In this document: positions 57,091-64,000 of the stretch, in pieces
Layout of the letters: every line of letters starts with the position of its first letter
Numbering within the stretch: the stretch's first letter is position 1
NCBI RefSeq assembly: GCF_030065535.1
Contig: NZ_JASJND010000001.1
Span: 1 to 64,000, forward strand
Reading direction: 5' to 3'
Source: Microbacterium dauci
GTDB lineage: Bacteria; Actinomycetota; Actinomycetes; Actinomycetales; Microbacteriaceae
DNA length: 64,000 nt
Translations under genes and position numbers: made by a program
Notes under the pieces: model-generated
Seen by the model: only the letters and a program-made list of their open reading frames with translations
Database searches by the model: none
What the model was told of the DNA's origin: nothing

Positions 57091-57427
57091 CGAGATCATC
57101 GAGGCAGGCCGTCTCGATGGCTCGGGTGAGGTGCGCACCTTCCTCACTGTGTCGATCCGACTCATGGTGCCCGCGCTCGTGACGGTGTTCCTGTTCCAGT
57201 TCGTCACGATCTGGAACAACTTCTTCCTCCCGTAGATCATGCTCCGCAGCCAGGAACTGTTCCCCGTCACCTACGGGCTCTGCACCTGGAACACCCAGCT
57301 GAACCAGATTCCCGAGCTGCGCACCTACGTACTCGTGGGTGCCCTGCTGTCGATCATTCCGCTGATCATCGCCTTCCTCCTCCAACGCTTCTGGCGCACC
57401 GGACTCGGCTCCGGCGCCGTGAAGTGA
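57091..57427 (+). pseudogene. MalG-type sugar permease, C-terminal fragment with in-frame stop
   Basis: EIIEAGRLDGSGEVRTFLTV (the EAA-type loop) to VFLFQFVTIWNNFFLP is followed by TAG at 57233-57235. The same frame then continues IMLRSQELFPVTYGLCTWNT to LQRFWRTGLGSGAVK and TGA 57425-57427. The fragment is only the last ~110 residues of a permease, has no start, and carries an internal amber codon. Its 5' junction is fused head to tail with the LacI fragment on the other strand. Confidence 0.88.
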
Positions 57428-57491
57428 GGCGGAACCCCGCGTCGGATCTCTTCCGATACCCGAGATAGTCCCTTCACACAGGAAGCACGCA

Positions 57492-59159
57492 ATGATGCAC
57501 ACACCGAAGAAAGCAGTCGCCACCGCCGTCGCTCTGCTGAGCGTGGCCGCGCTGGCCGGCTGCAGCTCCAGCACCGACCCCGCAGGCGGCGACGCGGCCG
57601 CGTGCGCACCGGCCGACGGTCCCGTCACCCTGGAGTTCACCTCATGGATCCCGGGTATCGACGACGCCTTCCTGCTCGCGGCCGGCACGCCGGGATTCGG
57701 CTTCCGCGGCGGCGAGGTCTGGTCCACGCACGTCGCCTTCAGTGGCGACACGCGGCAGTGGTTCGAGCGCTCGGCGCTCGGCGCCGCCGTGCTGGGGGCG
57801 GGGGAGCGGCGCCAGCCGGTCGCGCTCGCCGCCGGTGCGCGGCTCGAGACGCCGGTCGTGGTCGCCACCTACTCGGATGCCGGCCTCGACGGCCTCTCGG
57901 CCCGCCTGCATCCGTGGATCCGCTCGTGGAGCACGCACACCGGCGTGCGACCGCTCACGTTGAACACGTGGGAGGCGGTCTACTCCGACCACTCGCTGGA
58001 CCGCCTCATCCCGCTCGTGGCGCGCGCGGCGGAGGTCGGGGTGGAACGGTTCGTGCTCGACGACGGCTGGTTCCTGGGCCGCACCGACGACCGTCGGGCG
58101 CTCGGGGACTGGGTCGTCGATCCCCGCACCTGGCCCGACGGGCTGGGACCGCTCGCGGCGGCGGTCATCGATGCCGGCATGCAGTTCGGTCTCTGGGTCG
58201 AGCCCGAGATGGTGAGCCCGGACTCGCGCCTCGCGCGTGCGCACCCGGAATGGATGCTGGACACCCCGGCGGGCACGTGGCGGTGGCAGCACGCGCTCGA
58301 TCTCGCGCAGCCGGACGCAGCGGCGTACGTGTTCGACCACCTCGACGCGCTCCTGCGCGAGTACCCCATCGCGTACCTGAAGCGGGATCACAACCGCGAC
58401 CTGCTGGTGCCCGACAGCCACGCGCAGACGGTCGCGCTGTACGCGCTCATCGACCGCCTGCGCACTGCGCATCCCGGCGTGGAGATCGAGTCGTGCGCAT
58501 CGGGCGGCGCCCGCATCGACCTCGGCATCCTCTCGCGTGTCGACCGCGTGTGGACCAGCGACACCAACGACCCGATCGAGCGGCAGGCGATCCAGCGCTA
58601 CACGGGTGTGCTGATCCCGCCGGAGTACCTCGGCAGCCACGTCGGCGACGCGAAGGCGCACACCACCGGTCGCACGGCGTCGCTCTCGTTCCGCCTCGCC
58701 ACGGCGTTCTTCGGGCGCGCCGGCATCGAATCCGACCTCACGCGCCTCGACGAGGACGAGCGGCAGGCGATCGCGGCGTGGGTGGCCGCGTATCGCGCCC
58801 ACCGCCCGCTGCTGCACTCCGGTCGCGTCGTCCGCGGCGACGGCGCGGACGCGGCCAGCATCGTGCACGGCGTCGTCGCCCCCGACGCCGGTGAGGCGAT
58901 CTACGCGCTCGTCGCGGTGGACGTGCCCGATGCGGCAGTGCCGGCGCCGATGCGGATGCCGGGGCTCGATGCGACTGCAGAATACGAGGTGACGGTGATC
59001 GACTTCGGCGCCGTCGGCGTGCTGCAGGACGTCGCCCCGCCCTGGCTGCACGACGGTGTGCGCATGTCGGGGCGGGTGCGCGCCGACGTGGGCGTCGCCG
59101 TGCCGCTGCTGCTGCCCGGCGAGGCCGTGCTGCTGCACGTTCGCGCCGCGGCGAGCTGA
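57492..59159 (+). CDS. Chimeric lipoprotein signal-GH36 alpha-galactosidase
   Basis: A 555-residue open frame in two parts. Residues 1-~57 are the start of a sugar-binding lipoprotein: MMHTPKKAVATAVALLSVAA, lipobox with Cys24, then VTLEFTSWIPGID, a usual mature start of family 1 binding proteins. From ~58 (AFLLAAGTPGFGFRGGEVWS) it is the middle and C-terminus of a GH36 alpha-galactosidase: FVLDDGWFLGRTDD, nucleophile Asp299 in YLKRDHNRD, acid/base candidate Asp357 in VWTSDTNDP, and a complete beta domain at the end. About 150-200 N-terminal GH36 residues are missing. The join is in frame, so a membrane-anchored, outward-facing protein could be made. Loss of the N-terminal beta-domain may prevent folding or tetramer formation. 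A decayed gene is the alternative. Confidence 0.85.
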   Translation: MMHTPKKAVATAVALLSVAALAGCSSSTDPAGGDAAACAPADGPVTLEFTSWIPGIDDAFLLAAGTPGFGFRGGEVWSTHVAFSGDTRQWFERSALGAAVLGAGERRQPVALAAGARLETPVVVATYSDAGLDGLSARLHPWIRSWSTHTGVRPLTLNTWEAVYSDHSLDRLIPLVARAAEVGVERFVLDDGWFLGRTDDRRALGDWVVDPRTWPDGLGPLAAAVIDAGMQFGLWVEPEMVSPDSRLARAHPEWMLDTPAGTWRWQHALDLAQPDAAAYVFDHLDALLREYPIAYLKRDHNRDLLVPDSHAQTVALYALIDRLRTAHPGVEIESCASGGARIDLGILSRVDRVWTSDTNDPIERQAIQRYTGVLIPPEYLGSHVGDAKAHTTGRTASLSFRLATAFFGRAGIESDLTRLDEDERQAIAAWVAAYRAHRPLLHSGRVVRGDGADAASIVHGVVAPDAGEAIYALVAVDVPDAAVPAPMRMPGLDATAEYEVTVIDFGAVGVLQDVAPPWLHDGVRMSGRVRADVGVAVPLLLPGEAVLLHVRAAAS

Positions 59160-59169
59160 CCGGTCGCGC

Positions 59170-60111
59170 TCAGCGCACCAGCATCCGCGCCGCCGATTCC
59201 TCGATGACGAGGTCGGTGACGAGGTCCGCGGCCAGCGCGCCGCGAAGCGCCGCCAGCTTCGAGCCGCTCGAGATAACGCAGATGCGGTGCGCGGCGGTGC
59301 GCAGGGTCTCGAACGACGGGCCGCTGGAGCGCTCGTTCAGCGGGATGTCGTCCGTCGACCCGTCGGCGCGGAAGAACACCGTCGCGCAGTCGCCCACGAC
59401 GCCGCGCTTCGCCAGCTCCGCGAGGTCGCGCGGCGAGAGGTATTCGCCGGCGTAGACGTGCGAGGGCACTTCGGCGCGGGGCGAGCCGAGTCCGAAGATG
59501 ACCACGCTCGCGCGTGCCTGCACGTCGAGCACGGAGCGCACGGCGCGCTCCCGCCACATCGCCCGCTTGGTGTCGGGATCATCGAACAGCGCCGGCACCG
59601 GGAACAGGTCGACGGTGGCCCCGAACGCCTCCGCGAACGCCTGCAGGATGCTGGACGAGTACGGCACCCCCGAGGTCGATTCATTCGCGGCGCCGTTGAG
59701 CTGCACGACGCGCGTGCCGTGCAGTGGCTTCTTCGGCAGGTGGCGTGACACTGCGGAGAGCGTGGCGCCCCAGGCGACGCCGATGACGGTGTTCGTGTCG
59801 GTGTGCAGCGCCACGAGTCGGGCGGCGCTGCGCGCGGTGCGGTCCAGGCGCTCGGCGGCGTTGACGTGACTCGCCGTCGGGACGATGTGCACGCGCACGC
59901 CGTAGGTGTGGGCGATGCGGCCGGCCACCTGGTCGCGGTCCTCCTGCGGCGAATGGACGGTGATCTCGACGAGCCCGCTGTCGCGCGCATACGCGAGCAG
60001 CCGCGACACGGAGGAGCGTGAGATGCGCATCTCGTCGGCGATCGCGGCCATGCCGGCGCCCTGCACGTAGTAGAGCTGTGCGGCTCGCAGCGCCTCGGCG
60101 GCTTTGTCCAT
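59170..60111 (-). CDS. SorC/DeoR-type sugar-binding regulator of the glycerol genes
   Basis: A 313-residue regulator. Residues ~8-60 hold the helix-turn-helix (VQGAGMAAIADEMRISRSSV, SRLLAYARDSGLVEI); the rest is the SorC sugar-phosphate domain (VIGVAWGATLSAVSRHL, VVQLNGAANESTSGV, VVGDCATVFFRADG). It is divergent from glpD with a palindrome between them. Glycerol 3-phosphate or a related phosphate is the probable effector (inference). Confidence 0.88.
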   Translation of the reverse strand: MDKAAEALRAAQLYYVQGAGMAAIADEMRISRSSVSRLLAYARDSGLVEITVHSPQEDRDQVAGRIAHTYGVRVHIVPTASHVNAAERLDRTARSAARLVALHTDTNTVIGVAWGATLSAVSRHLPKKPLHGTRVVQLNGAANESTSGVPYSSSILQAFAEAFGATVDLFPVPALFDDPDTKRAMWRERAVRSVLDVQARASVVIFGLGSPRAEVPSHVYAGEYLSPRDLAELAKRGVVGDCATVFFRADGSTDDIPLNERSSGPSFETLRTAAHRICVISSGSKLAALRGALAADLVTDLVIEESAARMLVR

Positions 60112-60187
60112 GCGTGCGCATCCGTTCAGTCCGGGTGGGCGGCGCGACGTCGCCGCGGTGGTCTTCCCACCGATTCTCGTCGAATCG

Positions 60188-60201
60188 TGCACATATGTGC
60201 A
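60188..60201. promoter_or_regulatory. Operator candidate between the SorC-type regulator and glpD
   Basis: The perfect palindrome TGCACATATGTGCA lies 77 bp from the regulator start and 70 bp from glpD. A looser relative, TTGCGCATGCGTGC, follows at 60209-60222, so two adjacent sites may be bound cooperatively. The sequence is AT-rich against its surroundings. Confidence 0.65.
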
Positions 60202-60270
60202 ATCAGGTTGCGCATGCGTGCGTTCGCGCGTGAGCATGGGCGCACGTTCCAAGGAAGGACCCTCGTCACC

Positions 60271-61992
60271 ATGAGCACACGGCAGCAGCGCACCCGTCCG
60301 CAGGTCGAGGCATTGCGCGCACGTCCACATGCCCAGGTGCTCGTGATCGGCGGCGGCATCAATGGCATCGCCACCTTCCGAGACCTCGCGCTGCAGGGCG
60401 TCGACGTCGCCCTCGTCGAGCGCGGCGACTACGTCTCCGGCGCGTCGTCGGCATCGAGCCACATGGTCCACGGCGGTGTGCGCTACCTCGAGAACGGCGA
60501 GTTCCGACTCGTGCAGGAGGCCGTCACCGAGCGCAACGCGCTGCTGCGCACGGCGCCGCACTACGTCCGTCCGCTCGAGACCACCATCCCGATCTTCAAG
60601 ACCTTCTCCGGCATCCTCACGGCGCCCTTCCGCTTGCTGTTCACGCACGGCACCGGCAAGCCCAACGAGCGCGGGGCGCTGCTGATCAAGGTCGGCCTCA
60701 TGATCTACGACACCTTCTCGCGCGATGGCGGCTCGGTGCCGCGCCACGTCTTCCGCCGCGCCAAGCGCTCGCTCCAGGCCTTCCCGCAGATGAATAAGGA
60801 CGTCGCCTACACCGCGAGCTACTACGACGCCTCGATGCACGACCCGGAGCGCCTCGCGCTCGACGTGCTCTTCGACGGCGTCCGTGCCGGCGGCGAGCAG
60901 GCCCGCCCCGCCAACTACCTCTCCGTCGACGGCGTCGACGGAGACCAGGTCACCCTGCTAGATGAGACCACGGGCGAGCGCTTCGGCTTCACGGCGGACG
61001 TCATCGTCAACACCAGCGGCCCCTGGACCGACCTCACGAACGACGCGCTCGGCCAGCCGACCACCTTCATGGGCGGCACCAAGGGCTCGCACATCGTGCT
61101 CGAGAACGACGAGCTCCTGGCCGCGACCGGCGGCAACGAGATCTTCTTCGAGCACTCCGACGGCCGCATCGTGCTCATCTACCCGCTCAAGGGCCGTGTC
61201 ATGGTCGGCACCACCGACATCGACGCCGACCCGCGCGAGCGCACGGTGTGCACCGACGACGAGATCGACTACTTCTTCGACCTCATCGGTCATGTCTTCC
61301 CCGACATCACCGTCGATCGCGCGCAGATCCGCTACACGTTCTCCGGCATCCGCCCGCTGCCGCGCCACGACGACATGGCGCCGGGCTTCGTCTCCCGCGA
61401 CTACCGCATCGAGCGCGGCGACGCCGCGGGCACGCCCGTGCTCAGCCTCGTCGGCGGCAAGTGGACCACCTTCCGCGCGGTCGCCGAGCACGTCGCCTCC
61501 GACACCCTCGCGCTGCTCGGCCGCGCCCGCACCGTCTCCACCGCCGATCTCGCGATCGGCGGCGGCGCCGACTACCCGCGCACACCCCGTGACCGCGCCC
61601 GGTGGATCGAGCAGCACCGGGGCGTGCACACCGCTGCACTGGCCGACCGCATGTTGGAGCGCTACGGCACGCGCGCAGGCGACGTGCTCGCCGCCGTCCC
61701 GGAGGGCGCCGAGGAGCTGGCCGCCGTGCCCGGCTACTTCGCCGAGGAGATCGCCCACCTCGCCCGCACCGAGGACGTCGTGACGCTCGCCGACGTGCTG
61801 CTGCGGCGCACCTCCGTCGCCTTCGTCGGCGGTGCGACGATCGGCGGTCTGCGCCAGCTCGCTGCCGCGGTCGGCGACGTGCTCGGATGGGACGGCGACG
61901 CGCGGGCGGCGCAGGTCGATGAGGCCGTCCGCGTGCTCCGCGAGCACCACCGGATCGCGGTCGACGAGGACCGGCACGCCGCGCTGGTCTGA
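60271..61992 (+). CDS. glpD: Aerobic glycerol-3-phosphate dehydrogenase
   Basis: A 573-residue membrane-associated flavoenzyme oxidising glycerol 3-phosphate to DHAP and passing electrons to quinone. FAD motif VLVIGGGINGIATFRDLALQ, then SSHMVHGGVRYLENGEFRLV, GTKGSHIVLENDELL, TFSGIRPLPRHDD and the C-terminal DAO_C domain. ATG 60271 follows AAGGAAGGA. Confidence 0.96.
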   Translation: MSTRQQRTRPQVEALRARPHAQVLVIGGGINGIATFRDLALQGVDVALVERGDYVSGASSASSHMVHGGVRYLENGEFRLVQEAVTERNALLRTAPHYVRPLETTIPIFKTFSGILTAPFRLLFTHGTGKPNERGALLIKVGLMIYDTFSRDGGSVPRHVFRRAKRSLQAFPQMNKDVAYTASYYDASMHDPERLALDVLFDGVRAGGEQARPANYLSVDGVDGDQVTLLDETTGERFGFTADVIVNTSGPWTDLTNDALGQPTTFMGGTKGSHIVLENDELLAATGGNEIFFEHSDGRIVLIYPLKGRVMVGTTDIDADPRERTVCTDDEIDYFFDLIGHVFPDITVDRAQIRYTFSGIRPLPRHDDMAPGFVSRDYRIERGDAAGTPVLSLVGGKWTTFRAVAEHVASDTLALLGRARTVSTADLAIGGGADYPRTPRDRARWIEQHRGVHTAALADRMLERYGTRAGDVLAAVPEGAEELAAVPGYFAEEIAHLARTEDVVTLADVLLRRTSVAFVGGATIGGLRQLAAAVGDVLGWDGDARAAQVDEAVRVLREHHRIAVDEDRHAALV

Positions 61993-62046
61993 CACTTCGG
62001 CGCGCCCGGCGTCGAAGCACGCACATGCACCGGGCACAAACGAGTC

Positions 62047-62065
62047 GATGACGACGGTCGTCATC
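62047..62065. promoter_or_regulatory. Palindrome upstream of glpF
   Basis: GATGACGACGGTCGTCATC, a perfect odd-centred palindrome in the 103-bp gap between glpD and glpF, 31 bp before the glpF start. It may be an operator or a 5'-UTR hairpin. A 13-codon ORF (MTTVVIEHVSKGQ) overlaps it but has no ribosome site. Confidence 0.45.
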
Positions 62066-62095
62066 GAGCATGTATCGAAAGGTCAATGACGACAC

Positions 62096-62848
62096 GTGAA
62101 CGACATCAACTTGTGGCTCTACTTCGTCTCCGAGACGGTCGGCACCGGGCTGCTGACCCTGCTCGGCTGCGGTGTGGTCGCCAATGTGCTCCTCGCGAAG
62201 TCCAAAGGTTTCGGCGGCGGCACGCTGATGATCAACTGGGGCTGGGGTCTGGCGGTGTTCATCGGTGTGCTCGGCTCCGCCTACTCGGGAGCGCAGCTCA
62301 ACCCCGCCGTGTCGCTCGGGCTGCTGCTTGCCGGCGACCTCGAGGTGACTCTGTTCTTCGTCGCCGTGGCCGGTCAGCTCGTGGGCGCCTTCCTCGGTGC
62401 CGTGCTCTGCTGGCTCACCTACAAGCAGCACTTCGACGGTGAGGCCGACGCGGCCACCAAGCTCGGGGTGTTCTCCACCGGCCCGGCGATCCGCTCGTAC
62501 GGCTGGAACCTCGTCACCGAGATCATCGGCACCTTCGTGCTCGTCTTCACGATCTTCGCGTTCGCCGACTACGGCGACATCCAGATCGGCACCCCCGGCG
62601 GCCTCGGCCCGCTGACCGCCCTACCCGTCGCCCTGCTCGTCGTCGGTATCGGCGCCTCGCTCGGCGGTCCCACCGGCTACGCCATCAACCCGGCCCGCGA
62701 CCTCGGTCCGCGTATCGCCCACGCCGTGCTCCCCATCAAGGGCAAGGGTGCGAGCGACTGGTCGTACGCGTGGGTCCCCGTCGTCGGTCCGCTCATCGGC
62801 GGCGCGATCGCCGCGGTCGCCGCCCCCGCACTGCTCTCGATGGTCTGA
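62096..62848 (+). CDS. glpF: Glycerol uptake facilitator
   Basis: A 250-residue aquaglyceroporin with six membrane segments and the two NPA half-helices, SGAQLNPAVSLG and GYAINPARDLGPR; Asp after the second NPAR favours glycerol. GTG 62096 follows GAAAGG. It lets glycerol enter for phosphorylation by the glpK product. Confidence 0.96.
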   Translation: MNDINLWLYFVSETVGTGLLTLLGCGVVANVLLAKSKGFGGGTLMINWGWGLAVFIGVLGSAYSGAQLNPAVSLGLLLAGDLEVTLFFVAVAGQLVGAFLGAVLCWLTYKQHFDGEADAATKLGVFSTGPAIRSYGWNLVTEIIGTFVLVFTIFAFADYGDIQIGTPGGLGPLTALPVALLVVGIGASLGGPTGYAINPARDLGPRIAHAVLPIKGKGASDWSYAWVPVVGPLIGGAIAAVAAPALLSMV

Positions 62849-62896
62849 CGACCAGCATCCGCGCGTTCAACAACACACGAAAGACGAGGAAGTCCC

Positions 62897-64000
62897 ATGG
62901 CTGACTACATCATCGCAATCGATCAGGGCACCACATCCAGCCGCGCCATCATCTTCGACCACGGTGGCTCGATCATCGCCACCGGCCAGAAGGAGCACGA
63001 GCAGATCCTGCCGCGCGCTGGCTGGGTCGAGCACGACGCGATGGAGATCTGGCGCAACGTCCAGGAGGTGATCGGCGTGGCGCTCGCCAAGGCCGATCTC
63101 ACCCGCCACGACATCGCCGCCGTCGGCATCACCAACCAGCGCGAGACCGCCGTCGTGTGGGACAAGCACACCGGTGAGCCCGTCTACAACGCCATCGTCT
63201 GGCAGGACACTCGCACGCAGGCAATCGTCGACCGGCTCGCCACCGAGGGCCTCGGCACCGAGCGGTACAAGGGCATCGTCGGGCTGCCGCTGGCGACCTA
63301 CTTCTCGGGCACGAAGATCGCTTGGATCCTCGAGAACGTCGACGGCGCCCGCGAGCGCGCCGAAGCCGGCGACCTCATCTTCGGCACCACCGACACCTGG
63401 GTGCTGTGGAACCTCACCGGCGGCACCGACGGCGGCGTCCACGTCACCGACGTCACCAACGCCTCGCGCACCCTCTTCATGGACCTCGAGACGCTCGAGT
63501 GGCGTGAGGACATCCTCCAGGACTTCGGCGTCCCGCTGTCGATGATGCCCGAGATCCGCTCCTCCTCCGAGGTGTACGGGTACGCGGAGGACTCGTCGCT
63601 GCTGCGGGAGACCCCCGTCGCCGGCATCCTGGGCGACCAGCAGGCCGCCACGTTCGGCCAGGCCGCGTTCGAGAAGGGCGAGAGCAAGAACACCTACGGC
63701 ACCGGCAACTTCCTGATCTTCCAGACCGGGGAGGAGATCGTCCACTCCCGCAACGGGCTGCTGACGACCGTCGGCTACAAGCTCGGCGACCAGCCCACCC
63801 GCTACGCCCTCGAGGGATCGATCGCCGTCACCGGCTCGCTCATCCAGTGGCTGCGCGACCAGGTCGGCCTGATCTCCGCGGCGCCCGAGGTCGAGAAGCT
63901 CGCGGCATCCGTCGAGGACAACGGCGGCGTGTACGTCGTGCCCGCGTTCTCGGGCCTGTTCGCGCCGTACTGGCGTCCCGAGGCGCGCGGTGCGATCGTC
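62897..64000 (+). CDS. glpK: Glycerol kinase, 5' part, cut by the window edge
   Basis: The first 368 codons of an FGGY kinase. [20 protein letters not shown] is the ATP/Mg loop; [48 protein letters not shown] and [15 protein letters not shown] are glycerol kinase blocks. The frame is open to base 64000 and ends in [20 protein letters not shown] 62897 follows ACGAGGA. It makes glycerol 3-phosphate for glpD; the glp gene order is regulator, glpD, glpF, glpK. Confidence 0.96.
   Translation, partial: MADYIIAIDQGTTSSRAIIFDHGGSIIATGQKEHEQILPRAGWVEHDAMEIWRNVQEVIGVALAKADLTRHDIAAVGITNQRETAVVWDKHTGEPVYNAIVWQDTRTQAIVDRLATEGLGTERYKGIVGLPLATYFSGTKIAWILENVDGARERAEAGDLIFGTTDTWVLWNLTGGTDGGVHVTDVTNASRTLFMDLETLEWREDILQDFGVPLSMMPEIRSSSEVYGYAEDSSLLRETPVAGILGDQQAATFGQAAFEKGESKNTYGTGNFLIFQTGEEIVHSRNGLLTTVGYKLGDQPTRYALEGSIAVTGSLIQWLRDQVGLISAAPEVEKLAASVEDNGGVYVVPAFSGLFAPYWRPEARGAIV

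Noticed and set aside
62048..62089. A 13-codon ORF (MTTVVIEHVSKGQ) before glpF, possible leader peptide
   Set aside because: No ribosome site precedes it and its first codons are simply one arm of the local palindrome.

Overview
The window is a high-GC actinobacterial chromosome segment, most likely from Microbacterium or a close Microbacteriaceae relative. This is inferred from gene content and style: a monomeric isocitrate dehydrogenase, a RamB-type regulator beside GTP-dependent pckG, an FHA-fused EccC/EssC ATPase, many ATGA/GTGA stop-start overlaps, and strong enrichment of the words GGATGCC/GGCATCC, which also build several terminator stems. All identifications come from reading the sequence; no database search was run.

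Layout. 1-262: end of an IS5-family element. 0.36-9.1 kb: part of a type VII (ESX/WXG100) secretion locus with a toxin-like protein and a possible immunity partner, an unknown protein, an RDD-FHA membrane protein, a 1530-residue FtsK/SpoIIIE ATPase and a small WXG100-like protein. 9.2-13.2 kb: a small conserved protein, an orphan peptide-binding lipoprotein, an Ada-AraC-AlkA fusion and Ogt (alkylation repair). 13.2-17.1 kb: a heterodimeric multidrug ABC exporter behind a long leader that carries a 23-codon ORF and two hairpins. 17.2-23.8 kb: an alpha-xylosidase and sugar ABC operon with its LacI repressor and two identical operator palindromes. 24.0-28.8 kb: an acetyltransferase, icd, an L,D-transpeptidase and a lipoprotein. 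28.9-34.4 kb: amino-sugar catabolism (nagB, nagA, GH20 hexosaminidase) with a ROK kinase remnant, a D-2-hydroxyacid dehydrogenase-type flavoenzyme and a small membrane protein. 34.5-36.9 kb: a ZTP riboswitch, glyA and folD.

37.0-40.7 kb: a quinone reductase with its MarR regulator and a polar amino-acid ABC transporter. 40.8-45.3 kb: an AlkZ-like protein, a RamB-like regulator and pckG. 45.4-50.0 kb: an ABC exporter and a three-gene ABC-2 export operon. 50.0-53.1 kb: an oxidoreductase, an MFS symporter and a small membrane protein. 53.1-56.8 kb: ribDE-ribBA-ribH behind an FMN riboswitch. 56.85-59.2 kb: a collapsed galactoside-utilisation locus made of a LacI fragment, a permease fragment with an in-frame stop, and a lipoprotein signal fused in frame to a truncated GH36 alpha-galactosidase. 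59.2-64.0 kb: the glycerol regulon (SorC-type regulator, glpD, glpF and a glpK that runs off the end).

The most interesting points are the exporter leader, which resembles drug-sensing ribosome-mediated attenuators such as bmrB-bmrCD; the chimeric lipoprotein alpha-galactosidase; the toxin-like gene pair next to the IS; the ZTP riboswitch on glyA; and the genome-style word GGATGCC/GGCATCC, seen roughly 100 times in 64 kb.
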